Assembly (NCBI GenBank): GCA_015067385.1
Contig: SVMP01000123.1
Span: 1-6,098 of the forward strand
Reading direction: 5' to 3'
DNA from: Oscillospiraceae bacterium
GTDB taxonomy: Bacteria; Bacillota; Clostridia; Oscillospirales; UBA644
DNA length: 6,098 nucleotides
A program made the position numbers and the translations under genes. The notes beneath the pieces are model-generated. The model had not been told where the DNA came from and made no database searches. It saw nothing but the letters and a program-made list of their open reading frames with translations. Shown piece by piece: positions 1 through 5,803 of this stretch (positions are counted from its first letter, which is position 1; each line of letters begins with the position of its first letter).

Positions 1-112
1 CATTTGACCTTTAGTGGGCAATATGCACCCCAACTTTAATTTCATTTTTATCGTTGGATTTTAAAATTGGACTAACATTGATTCCATGAAAAGGGTTATT
101 TTCTTTAGTACC
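1..112. mobile_element. Non-LeuB sequence at the leuB breakpoint, possibly an insertion-sequence end
   Basis: This stretch replaces the rest of leuB. The LeuB reading continues convincingly down to about position 113 (minus strand, residues GIDFI) and then becomes unrelated to the family. GC content is about 32% here against about 47% in the next 120 bases of leuB. Read on the minus strand, the piece from about 77 down to 1 starts TGTTAG and contains the run GGGGTGCATATTGCCCAC near 31-15. TG at the tip with GTGCA/GCCCAC-like repeats just inside resembles the ends of IS21-family elements, but this is recognition from memory. No transposase is visible because the window ends. The exact boundary is unclear: position 77 or about 112 are both possible. 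A chimeric assembly join is the main alternative. Confidence 0.35.
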
Positions 113-508
113 AATAAAATCGATGCCTTTTTCAACGATCTCTTTTCTCAGAGGGGATGCTGACGCCAATTGCGGCCATATTTTTGCAGGTCTGTTATTA
201 CTGTATGCACCCATTCCGGCTCTGAGCTTTAACAGTCCTTTTTCGGGACGTAAATGTCCGGGAACATCATTCCATTTTTCTCCGCCTACTGCACCGAGAA
301 GTACGCTGTCGCTGTCCGTACAGCGCTTCAGCATTTCTTCGGGAAGAGGTTCGCCCCATTTATCTATTGCGCAACCGCCCATGTCAACTTCTGTATATTG
401 AAATTCGTGTCCGTATATGCTTGCGATCTTGTTTAAAACAAGTATTGCCTGTTCTATTATTTCAGGACCGATGCCGTCGCCTCTGATAACCGCTATATTT
501 TTATTCAT
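11..508 (-). pseudogene. leuB: leuB 5' fragment: 3-isopropylmalate dehydrogenase, truncated
   Basis: LeuB is the cytoplasmic NAD-dependent dehydrogenase that oxidises and decarboxylates (2R,3S)-3-isopropylmalate to 2-oxoisocaproate. The N-terminus is typical: IAVIRGDGIGPEI (residues 5-17), VDMGGCAIDKWGEPLP (41-56), LLGAVGGEKW (70-79), the PEKGLLKLR segment (88-96) and SNNRPAKIWPQL (103-114). Family members run to about 350-360 residues, but here similarity ends near residue 132. The following 33 residues (133-165) do not resemble LeuB: the expected V-R-E-L-x-G-G-x-Y-F-G segment is missing, as are the later catalytic Lys and Asp residues and the NAD site. The ORF stops at TAA (11-13). The product should therefore be inactive. 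The ATG at 508 overlaps the end of leuD by 8 nt and is preceded by GAGG. It is the last gene of the T-box-controlled leucine operon. The break is either a real insertion or an assembly join. Confidence 0.85.
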
Positions 509-1001
509 TTGTATCCTCGCTTTCTTTTAACGAAGCCAACAGTCCTCCGCCTTTGATTATATTTTGAATAAACGGGGGAAACGGTTGAGATCTGTATTCT
601 TTTCCTGTTGTCTTGTTTATGATCTCACCTGTATCAAAATTTACACTGATCTCGTCGTTTGCGTTTATTTCATCAACTGCTTCAGGGCATTCCAATATCG
701 CAAGACCGATATTTATAGCATTTCTATAGAAAATTCTTGCGAAGCTTTTCGCTATTACGCATCCCACGCCGCATGTTTTTATTACAAGCGGCGCATGTTC
801 TCTTGAAGAACCGCACCCGAAATTCCAACCTGCAACAATTATATCTCCGTTTTGTACATTATGAACAAATTCTTTGTCTATGTCTTCCATACAGTGAGCT
901 GCAAGTTCCTGGGCGTTCGATGTGTTAAGATAACGTGCGGGGATTATAACGTCCGTGTCAACATTATCTTGGTATCTGAATACTTTTCCTTCTGTTTTCA
1001 T
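501..1001 (-). CDS. leuD: 3-isopropylmalate dehydratase small subunit (LeuD)
   Basis: LeuD is the small (swivel-domain) subunit of isopropylmalate isomerase, which converts 2-isopropylmalate to 3-isopropylmalate with LeuC. The 166-residue protein carries the family landmarks: NVDTDVIIPARYL (13-25), GWNFGCGSSREHAP (58-71), which includes the substrate-recognition loop, and AKSFARIFYRNAINIGL (84-100). The C-terminal segment FPPFIQNIIKGGGL lies at 141-154. The length of about 165 fits the archaeal/clostridial short form rather than the roughly 200-residue proteobacterial form. The ATG at 1001 is backed by GGAGG ending 9 nt upstream, inside the tail of leuC. The gap to leuC is only 4 nt, and the 3' end overlaps the leuB start by 8 nt, so translation of leuC-leuD-leuB is probably coupled. 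Confidence 0.96.
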   Translation of the reverse strand: MKTEGKVFRYQDNVDTDVIIPARYLNTSNAQELAAHCMEDIDKEFVHNVQNGDIIVAGWNFGCGSSREHAPLVIKTCGVGCVIAKSFARIFYRNAINIGLAILECPEAVDEINANDEISVNFDTGEIINKTTGKEYRSQPFPPFIQNIIKGGGLLASLKESEDTNE

Positions 1002-1005
1002 CTTT

Positions 1006-2265
1006 TTAATCCTCCGCGGGCGCTGTTATATATCCTGTCAGCGCACTGGTCGCCGCAGTCTTGGGAGAGGCGAGGTATACTTCGCTTTTTGTATGTCCCA
1101 TTCTGCCGACAAAGTTTCTGTTTGTTGTTGAAATACAGCGTTCACCCTCTGCAAGAATTCCCATATATCCTCCGAGGCATGGACCGCATGTCGGGGTCGA
1201 AAATACCGCACCGGCATCAATAAATGCTGTTGCATATCCTTTTTCAATGCAATCTTTCATTATCTGCATCGTAGCGGGGATAATTATGCATCTCACACCG
1301 TCTGCAACTTTTTTGCCGTTGAGTATTTCATATGCTGCTTTCATATCTTCCATTCTGCCGTTTGTACAACTTCCGATAACTACTTGATCTATTTTGATGT
1401 CGGAAAGTTCCTTTGCGGGTCTTGTGTTTTCGGGCAGGTGAGGACAACTTACTGTGGGAACAATTTTTGAAAGATCTATCACGATCGTTTTTTCATATTC
1501 TGCATCGGGATCGGCCTCGTAAATAACAGGTTCTCTTTTTGCTCTTCCGTTAAGATATGCCATTGTTATTTCATCAACGGGGAATATGCCGTTTTTTGCG
1601 CCTGCTTCTATTGCCATATTGCAAATACACAATCTGTCGTCCATTGAAAGTGTTTTAATGCCTTCTCCGGTAAATTCCATACTTTTATAGAGAGCGCCGT
1701 CAACTCCGATCATCCCGATTATTGTTAATATAACATCTTTTCCGCTGCAGTTTTCAGGCAGTTTTCCTGTTAATTCAAATCGTATTGCAGACGGGACTTT
1801 AAACCACGCCATTCCTGTTGCCATTCCGGCTGCCATATCTGTGCTTCCTACACCTGTTGAAAATGCACCGATTGCTCCGTATGTACATGTATGACTGTCT
1901 GCACCGATAATGCAATCTCCCGCTGTTACTATACCTTGTTCGGGTAAAAGAGCGTGTTCGATACCCATTTTACCAACATCGTAAAAATGGCTTACACAAT
2001 GTTCGCAAGCAAATTCTCTGCAAGCCTTTGACTGTTCTGCCGCTTTTATATCTTTGTTGGGAACAAAATGGTCAAGAACTATCGCAATTCTGTCCTTGTC
2101 AAAAACACTGTTAAATCCGGATTTTTTGAACTCATTTATAGCAACGGGTGTTGTTATATCGTTACCCAAAACAATATCCAGTTTTGCATTTATAAGCTGT
2201 CCCGGAACAACCTTATCGACCCCTGCGTGGTGCGCAAGGATCTTTTGTGTCATAGTCATTGCCAT
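1006..2265 (-). CDS. leuC: 3-isopropylmalate dehydratase large subunit (LeuC)
   Basis: LeuC is the aconitase-family [4Fe-4S] subunit of isopropylmalate isomerase and works with LeuD in the cytoplasm. The three cluster cysteines are visible in VIGSCTNGRMEDM (Cys300) and TPTCGPCLGG (Cys360 and Cys363), counted from the ATG chosen here. Other landmarks are GDCIIGADSHTCTYGAIGAF (116-135) and the ENTRPAKEL segment (279-287). At 419 residues it is the shorter archaeal/clostridial form, matching the short LeuD. I start it at the ATG at 2265, which has AAGGAG 9 nt upstream. The longer reading begins at a TTG (2271) only 3 nt from that site, which is too close. It lies 16 nt after leuA and 4 nt before leuD. 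All key residues are present, so it should be functional. Confidence 0.96.
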   Translation of the reverse strand: MAMTMTQKILAHHAGVDKVVPGQLINAKLDIVLGNDITTPVAINEFKKSGFNSVFDKDRIAIVLDHFVPNKDIKAAEQSKACREFACEHCVSHFYDVGKMGIEHALLPEQGIVTAGDCIIGADSHTCTYGAIGAFSTGVGSTDMAAGMATGMAWFKVPSAIRFELTGKLPENCSGKDVILTIIGMIGVDGALYKSMEFTGEGIKTLSMDDRLCICNMAIEAGAKNGIFPVDEITMAYLNGRAKREPVIYEADPDAEYEKTIVIDLSKIVPTVSCPHLPENTRPAKELSDIKIDQVVIGSCTNGRMEDMKAAYEILNGKKVADGVRCIIIPATMQIMKDCIEKGYATAFIDAGAVFSTPTCGPCLGGYMGILAEGERCISTTNRNFVGRMGHTKSEVYLASPKTAATSALTGYITAPAED

Positions 2266-2274
2266 AATCAAATT

Positions 2275-2280
2275 CTCCTT
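2275..2280 (-). promoter_or_regulatory. Ribosome-binding site of leuC (AAGGAG), decides the start
   Basis: The minus strand reads AAGGAG here, 9 nt before the ATG at 2265 and only 3 nt before an in-frame TTG at 2271. The spacing supports the ATG start and a 419-residue LeuC. It sits in the 16-nt gap just after the leuA stop codon. Confidence 0.8.
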
Positions 2281-2281
2281 A

Positions 2282-3958
2282 TTATTTGTTCATGTTTTTC
2301 ATGTTATTGAATGCACTGATGAGAGCGTTTGCACTGGCATGGATAATATCGGTGTCTGTTCCTGCACCCCAGTTCATATTACCGTTGGCATCCTTGATTC
2401 CTATATATGCCGCTGCCACACTTCCGGACCCTTGTTCCTGCATACTGTGTTCTGTGTAAACTATAAGTTCATAGGTGTCTCCCGTGAACATTTTAAGAGC
2501 ATTACTTACAGCATCAAGAGAACCGTTTCCTGTCGCTCTGACCGTTGTTGCTTTTCCTTCTTTAACAAAAACGATCTCGGCTTCAACATCTGTTCTTTTT
2601 CTTCTGTGAAAATGCATTTCCGAAACAGAGATAGGATCTTGATGGAAAAAATAGTGTTCTTTAAAAATATTAAGAACGTCTGCAACTTTCAGTTCTCTGT
2701 GTTCTTTGTCTGAGATGCTCTTACAAAGATAACTTAAATGCTCTCTCATTTCCGCAGGAAGAACATATCCGTATGTTTGTTCAAGCAAGTACCCGATACC
2801 GCCCTTGCCGCTTTGAGAGTTGACCCTTATAACATCCGCGTCATATGTTCTGTTTATATCATGTGGGTCAATGGGAATATAAGGCACATTCCATTCGTGA
2901 AGATTTTTTTCTTCTCGGTATTTCATGCCTTTTGCTATTGCATCCTGATGGCTTCCCGAAAAGGCTGCAAAAACGAGTGAACCGGCATAGGGCGCACGTT
3001 CATAAACACGCATTCTTGTACATTTTTCATATTTCTCAACAAGATATGGCATGTTTGAAAGATCAAGCTTGGGATCAACGCCATGTGAATACATATTCAT
3101 TGCAAGCGTTATTATATCAACATTTCCCGTTCTTTCTCCGTTTCCGAAAAGTGTGCCTTCAACTCTTTCAGCACCTGCAAGAAGGGCAAGTTCTGTATCT
3201 GCAACACCTGTGCCTCTGTCGTTGTGCGGATGAAGCGAAAGTGTAACATGATCTCTGTATTTGAGATTCTTGCTCATAAATTCGACCTGGCTTGCGTAAA
3301 CATGCGGCAAACTCATTTCGACCGTTACGGGAAGATTTATAATAACATTATTGTTTCTTGAAGGTTCGAGAATATCGAGAACCGCATTGCAAACATCCAA
3401 CGCATACTCGGGTTCGGTTCCCGTAAAACTTTCGGGTGAATATTCGAATCTGAAATTGCCTTCATATTCCGAGGCTAATTTTTTTACAAGCTTTGCGCCT
3501 TCGACAGCAATGTTTTTTATCTCATCTTTTGATTTTCGGAAAACTTGCTCTCTTTGCGCAACACTTACGGAATTGTAAAAATGAATTATTGCATTCGGAG
3601 CACCTTTGCAGGCATCGAATGTTTTTCTGATAATGTGTTCGCGGCACTGTGTAAGAACTTGCACGGTAACATCATCAGGTATCATTTTCTTGTCTATAAG
3701 CGTTCTGAGAAAATCGTATTCGGTGTCGCTTGCAGCGGGAAAACCGACCTCGATTTCTTTAAATCCTACTTCGACCAAAACTTTGAAGTATTCAAGCTTT
3801 TCCTCCAAGCTCATCGGTATAACGAGACTTTGGTTTCCGTCTCTCATATCAACGCTGCACCAGACAGGCGGCTTGTCTACTTTATCCTTTGTTACCCATG
3901 TGTTATATTTTTGAGGTACATTAAAATATCCGATCTTATATTTACTTGCGTTCATCAT
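2282..3958 (-). CDS. leuA: 2-isopropylmalate synthase (LeuA, long type-2 form)
   Basis: LeuA condenses acetyl-CoA with 2-oxoisovalerate to give 2-isopropylmalate, the committed and normally leucine-inhibited step of leucine synthesis. The 558-residue protein has the DRE-TIM metallolyase barrel: DMRDGNQSL (37-45) with Arg39 and metal ligand Asp40, HPHNDRGTG (243-251) with His243 and His245, and GTLFGNGERTGNVD (268-281) with Asn279. SGKGGIGYLL (383-392) lies in the linker region. A C-terminal leucine-binding regulatory domain follows (about 445-556), with GNGSLDAVSNAL (477-488) and TDTDIIHASANALISAFN (534-551). The N-terminus (KYNTWVTKDKVDKPPVWCSVDMRDGNQ) and spacing match the fungal/actinobacterial LeuA type 2, not the roughly 510-residue E. 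coli type. The ATG at 3958 has GGAG 11 nt upstream; the next ATG (3955) is farther from it. It follows ridA by 8 nt. Confidence 0.96.
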   Translation of the reverse strand: MMNASKYKIGYFNVPQKYNTWVTKDKVDKPPVWCSVDMRDGNQSLVIPMSLEEKLEYFKVLVEVGFKEIEVGFPAASDTEYDFLRTLIDKKMIPDDVTVQVLTQCREHIIRKTFDACKGAPNAIIHFYNSVSVAQREQVFRKSKDEIKNIAVEGAKLVKKLASEYEGNFRFEYSPESFTGTEPEYALDVCNAVLDILEPSRNNNVIINLPVTVEMSLPHVYASQVEFMSKNLKYRDHVTLSLHPHNDRGTGVADTELALLAGAERVEGTLFGNGERTGNVDIITLAMNMYSHGVDPKLDLSNMPYLVEKYEKCTRMRVYERAPYAGSLVFAAFSGSHQDAIAKGMKYREEKNLHEWNVPYIPIDPHDINRTYDADVIRVNSQSGKGGIGYLLEQTYGYVLPAEMREHLSYLCKSISDKEHRELKVADVLNIFKEHYFFHQDPISVSEMHFHRRKRTDVEAEIVFVKEGKATTVRATGNGSLDAVSNALKMFTGDTYELIVYTEHSMQEQGSGSVAAAYIGIKDANGNMNWGAGTDTDIIHASANALISAFNNMKNMNK

Positions 3959-3966
3959 AATTGAAA

Positions 3967-4344
3967 TTACTCCGTTTCAGCTATGACCTCTATTTCGACT
4001 AACGCACCTTTCGGAAGAGATTTAACAGCTACGCACGAACGCGCAGGCTTGCTTGTGAAATATTCCGCATAAACTTCGTTGAATTCGCCGAAATCAGCCA
4101 TATCGTTAAGATAACATGTTGTTTTTATAACTTTTTGAAGCGAACTTCCTGCCGCTTCGAGAACATTTGCGAGATTTTTACAGACTCTGTGTGTCTGTTC
4201 GCTTACCGTTTTGCCTACCATTTCACCCGTTTCGGGTAGTAGGGGAATCTGACCGGAAGTAAATATTAGATTGCCGACTCTAATTGCCTGTGAATAAGGT
4301 CCAATTGCTTTCGGTGCATTTTCTGTGTAAATTACGGTGCTCAT
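3967..4344 (-). CDS. ridA: RidA family enamine/imine deaminase (YjgF/UK114)
   Basis: RidA proteins hydrolyse reactive enamine/imine intermediates, such as 2-aminoacrylate, released by PLP enzymes, protecting enzymes including branched-chain aminotransferases. This 125-residue protein has the normal RidA length and motifs: AIGPYSQAI (13-21) with Tyr17, FTSGQIPLLPETGE (28-41), YLNDMADFGEFNEVY (78-92) and PARSCVAVKSLPKGALVEIE (100-119). Residues equivalent to E. coli Arg105, Cys107 and Glu120 are present as Arg102, Cys104 and Glu117, which supports an active deaminase. The ATG at 4344 has AAGGAG 8 nt upstream. It is the first gene after the leucine T-box and ends 8 nt before leuA, whose ribosome-binding site overlaps its stop region. 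It should therefore be made only when leucyl-tRNA charging falls. The precise substrate cannot be read from sequence. Confidence 0.94.
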   Translation of the reverse strand: MSTVIYTENAPKAIGPYSQAIRVGNLIFTSGQIPLLPETGEMVGKTVSEQTHRVCKNLANVLEAAGSSLQKVIKTTCYLNDMADFGEFNEVYAEYFTSKPARSCVAVKSLPKGALVEIEVIAETE

Positions 4345-4380
4345 TTTAAAATCTCCTTGTTTAATATTGTATCTTCAAAC

Positions 4381-4420
4381 GAGGCTTTCGGCTGGTAAAT
4401 AAAAAAAGTCCCAAAGCCTC
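4381..4420 (-). repeat. Inverted repeat downstream of the T-box terminator, pairing with its 3' arm
   Basis: The sequence at 4381-4388 (gaggcttt, plus strand) is perfectly complementary to 4413-4420 (aaagcctc). Two further G-C pairs are possible past a one-base bulge. The second arm is part of the 3' side of the T-box terminator stem and its loop. In read-through RNA, where the terminator's 5' arm is held by the antiterminator, this hairpin could form near the 5' side of the ridA ribosome-binding site. It lies after the U-tract, so it probably does not affect the termination decision itself. Confidence 0.45.
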
Positions 4421-4438
4421 TGTAATAAGCTTTGAGAC
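4401..4438 (-). terminator. Intrinsic terminator of the leucine T-box
   Basis: On the minus strand, arm GTCTCAAAGC (4438-4429) pairs with GCTTTGGGAC (4417-4408) in 10 base pairs, including one G-U. The loop has 11 nt and a run of seven T follows (4407-4401). The 5' arm contains CTCAAA, which can instead pair with TTTGAG just before the T-box sequence. The terminator and antiterminator are therefore mutually exclusive, as expected for a transcriptional T-box. Confidence 0.93.
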
Positions 4439-4678
4439 GGGTGACATTACACTCGCGGTACCACTCAAATTGCGGCTATAAAATCAACCGCCACTCTTCG
4501 GAATCATATTAATTCCTATGCACTAACGCAGCATCTTCGGGAACAGTCTACTGATATTTCTACTTTCGGTGTTCCGGCTCGGAAGTGAGGGGCCATTGAG
4601 AATGCATTATACCGATTCGCAGCAACCATCGGCTCTCTTTAATAACACAAGCTCGACCTTCTTCGTCATAGCCTTTGT
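4401..4678 (-). promoter_or_regulatory. Leucine-specific T-box riboswitch leader
   Basis: This cis-acting RNA senses the charging of tRNA-Leu and controls ridA-leuACDB. The T-box sequence AGTGGTACCGCG lies at 4465-4454. Its TGGT (4463-4460) would pair with the ACCA end of an uncharged tRNA with discriminator A, as in tRNA-Leu. Stem I closes by GTGTT (4648-4644) with AACAC (4573-4569). It contains the AGAGAG bulge, a 5-bp distal helix CCGAT/ATCGG (4632-4628 with 4616-4612) and a TGCTGCGAA-like apical loop. On the 3' side, CTC at 4589-4587 followed by A sits where the specifier codon belongs, giving leucine. The antiterminator pairs TTTGAG with CTCAAA in the terminator arm. The leader fills the gene-free stretch between the promoter and ridA. 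The 5' end is placed from the promoter. Confidence 0.95.
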
Positions 4679-4684
4679 GAAAAA

Positions 4685-4713
4685 ATTATATCATGATACA
4701 ACTTTATTGTCAA
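4685..4713 (-). promoter_or_regulatory. Sigma-A promoter of the leucine operon
   Basis: The minus strand has a perfect -35 TTGACA (4713-4708), a 17-nt spacer and a perfect -10 TATAAT (4690-4685). Transcription should begin near 4678, just before stem I of the T-box. Such a strong promoter fits constitutive initiation with control left to the riboswitch. A 10-nt palindrome, TATCATGATA (4689-4698), overlaps the -10/spacer boundary. Confidence 0.92.
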
Positions 4714-4718
4714 TATGT

Positions 4719-4732
4719 TTTTTACGTAAAAA
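4719..4732. repeat. 14-nt perfect palindrome TTTTTACGTAAAAA upstream of the leucine promoter
   Basis: The palindrome lies just upstream of the -35 box of the leucine promoter and 26 bases beyond the stop of the small upstream gene. It could be a regulator site, an AT-rich UP-like element, or chance in AT-rich DNA. It has no GC-rich stem, so it is not a convincing terminator. Confidence 0.35.
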
Positions 4733-4758
4733 TTGGAGTTTTACATTTTTGTCACAAA

Positions 4759-5028
4759 TCAATAATCCTCGAAAAGATTGTCTATTATTGTTTTACGTCG
4801 AAAACTTCTTTTTTTCTTTGTCATTTTATTTGAAAAGTAAGAGGTGTTTTCCTTGATTATTTTTTTCGCTTCTTCGGTTATTGTTTTTCCGTCTGAATAT
4901 TTTTGAGGCTTCAGTATGAAGATCGCTTGTTCAAAAACTTCTCCTCCGCATTTAACGATTACTATCTGCTTGTTTATCCCTTTTATCATATATCTTCTGT
5001 CTCCGTTCTTTTGTTCCGCTATATTCAA
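4759..5028 (-). CDS. Small basic hypothetical protein
   Basis: I do not recognise a named family. From a TTG at 5028 it encodes 89 residues. The core (about 20-66) looks like a small folded unit: a hydrophobic strand KQIVIVKC (20-27), then GGEVFEQAIFILKP (28-41), then a charged helix TEEAKKIIKENTSYF (51-65). The C-terminal tail is very basic (KMTKKKRSFRRK, 68-79), then ends DNLFEDY. The TTG start has AAGGG 5 nt upstream. An internal ATG at 4989 (76 residues) preceded by GGAG at 11 nt is the alternative start. No signal peptide or membrane segment is seen. It lies upstream of the leucine promoter in the same direction and divergent from the HAD gene. I see no clear promoter or terminator of its own. 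The positive tail suggests nucleic-acid contact, which is only inference. Confidence 0.6.
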   Translation of the reverse strand: MNIAEQKNGDRRYMIKGINKQIVIVKCGGEVFEQAIFILKPQKYSDGKTITEEAKKIIKENTSYFSNKMTKKKRSFRRKTIIDNLFEDY

Positions 5029-5074
5029 TAATTCCCTTAAATATGATTTTTATGCAAAACTAATCTTAAATAAC

Positions 5075-5102
5075 TTGACAAAAAAATGATTTGTGTTATA
5101 AT
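5075..5102 (+). promoter_or_regulatory. Sigma-A promoter of the HAD-transporter unit
   Basis: The plus strand has TTGACA (5075-5080), a 16-nt spacer and TATAAT (5097-5102). Transcription should begin near 5109, giving a leader of about 37 nt before the HAD start codon. An upstream in-frame ATG at 5086 lies inside this promoter and so cannot be the start. Confidence 0.88.
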
Positions 5103-5133
5103 TCAGATGATTTTAATTAAGTATATCGATTGT

Positions 5134-5138
5134 GGAGA
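5134..5138 (+). promoter_or_regulatory. Ribosome-binding site of the HAD gene (GGAGA), decides the start
   Basis: GGAG lies 8 nt before the ATG at 5146, whose product begins directly with the HAD motif MKAVIFDMDG. Together with the promoter position this excludes the 60-nt-longer reading from 5086. Confidence 0.8.
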
Positions 5139-5145
5139 TTTAATT

Positions 5146-5781
5146 ATGAAAGCTGTTATTTTTGATATGGATGGGGTTCTTGTAAATTCCGAACCTGTTA
5201 TAATAGAAGCATCCTTGCGTGTTCTGAAAAAATACGGTGTAACTGCGAAAGAAACCGACTTTAAGGAATTTACAGGCATGGGCGACGATCTTTTTATAGG
5301 CGGCGTCGCACGAAAATACGGACTTGAATATGATCCTAAAATGAAAGCCGAAGCGTATGAGATATATCTTGATATAATTGACACTCATATACAGAAATTC
5401 CCCGGTGTACTTCCGCTTATAAATATCTTAAAGGAAAAAGGATACACTCTTGCAATCGCATCTGCCTCCGACCTTATTAAAGTTAAAGCAAACGTTAAAG
5501 CTGCGGGAGCATCTGAGAATGATTTTGCGGCTATTATAACAGGCAGTGATGTCGAAAGAAAAAAACCGTTCCCGGATATTTACCTTAAAGCTTCCGATGC
5601 AATAAAAATCGATCCGTCTGAATGTATCGTTATTGAAGATGCTATTTCAGGAACAAAAGCAGGTATTGCCGCAGGTATGAAAGTTGCTGCAGTAACAACA
5701 TCTTTCCCTGCCGAAGATCTTTGGCAGGCAGGGGCAAGTTGGGTATTTGATGATATTTATTCGGTTTCCGAAATAGTTTAA
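5146..5781 (+). CDS. HAD-superfamily phosphatase, subfamily IA (beta-phosphoglucomutase-like)
   Basis: This 211-residue cytoplasmic hydrolase should act on a small phosphorylated metabolite with Mg2+. All four HAD motifs are present: motif I FDMDGVLVNSEP (6-17) with nucleophile Asp7 and acid Asp9, motif II IASAS (104-108), motif III RKKPFPDIYL (138-147) with Lys140, and motif IV VIEDAISGTKAG (162-173) with Glu164/Asp165. A small helical cap lies at about 15-85. The cap has FTGMGDDLFIGGVARKYGL (42-60). It lacks the Arg in the loop where true beta-phosphoglucomutases such as the L. lactis enzyme place one, so mutase activity is doubtful. The segment IKVKANVKAAGAS (111-123) and this cap motif recall the HAD domain of plant SOQ1-like proteins, as remembered rather than searched. 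It has its own promoter and is followed 22 nt later by a transporter gene, which suggests joint action on an imported compound. The substrate is unknown. Confidence 0.92.
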   Translation: MKAVIFDMDGVLVNSEPVIIEASLRVLKKYGVTAKETDFKEFTGMGDDLFIGGVARKYGLEYDPKMKAEAYEIYLDIIDTHIQKFPGVLPLINILKEKGYTLAIASASDLIKVKANVKAAGASENDFAAIITGSDVERKKPFPDIYLKASDAIKIDPSECIVIEDAISGTKAGIAAGMKVAAVTTSFPAEDLWQAGASWVFDDIYSVSEIV

Positions 5782-5803
5782 TAAGGCGAGAAAGGTCTTT
5801 GGC

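Noticed and set aside
1..112. Group II intron or recoding event as the cause of the leuB break
   Set aside because: No GTGYG-type intron 5' boundary is present at the junction on the leuB strand, and no slippery-sequence signal restores the LeuB frame in the visible sequence.
2266..2271. TTG start for leuC at 2271
   Set aside because: It is only 3 nt from AAGGAG. The ATG at 2265 has 9-nt spacing and gives the family-like MAMTMTQKIL beginning.
2054..2713. 219-codon open frame on the plus strand
   Set aside because: It lies antisense across the leuC/leuA boundary, both of which are certain genes, and its product has no family-like motifs or ribosome-binding site. It is a shadow frame.
3545..3964. 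139-codon plus-strand open frame
   Set aside because: It is antisense to the N-terminal half of leuA, which carries clear catalytic motifs. Low-complexity Cys/Phe-rich content is typical of a shadow.
4719..4732. Palindrome as a terminator for the small upstream gene
   Set aside because: It is purely A/T except for a central CG, so the stem would be too weak for a standard intrinsic terminator.
4569..4856. Plus-strand open frame of 95 codons over the T-box leader
   Set aside because: It lies antisense to the riboswitch and its promoter, is rich in Phe/Leu/Ser from AT-rich DNA, and has no ribosome-binding site.
5086..5145. Longer N-terminus for the HAD protein from an ATG at 5086
   Set aside because: That ATG lies between the -35 and -10 boxes of the promoter, so it would not be in the mRNA. 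The HAD fold begins exactly at the ATG at 5146 with a proper ribosome-binding site.
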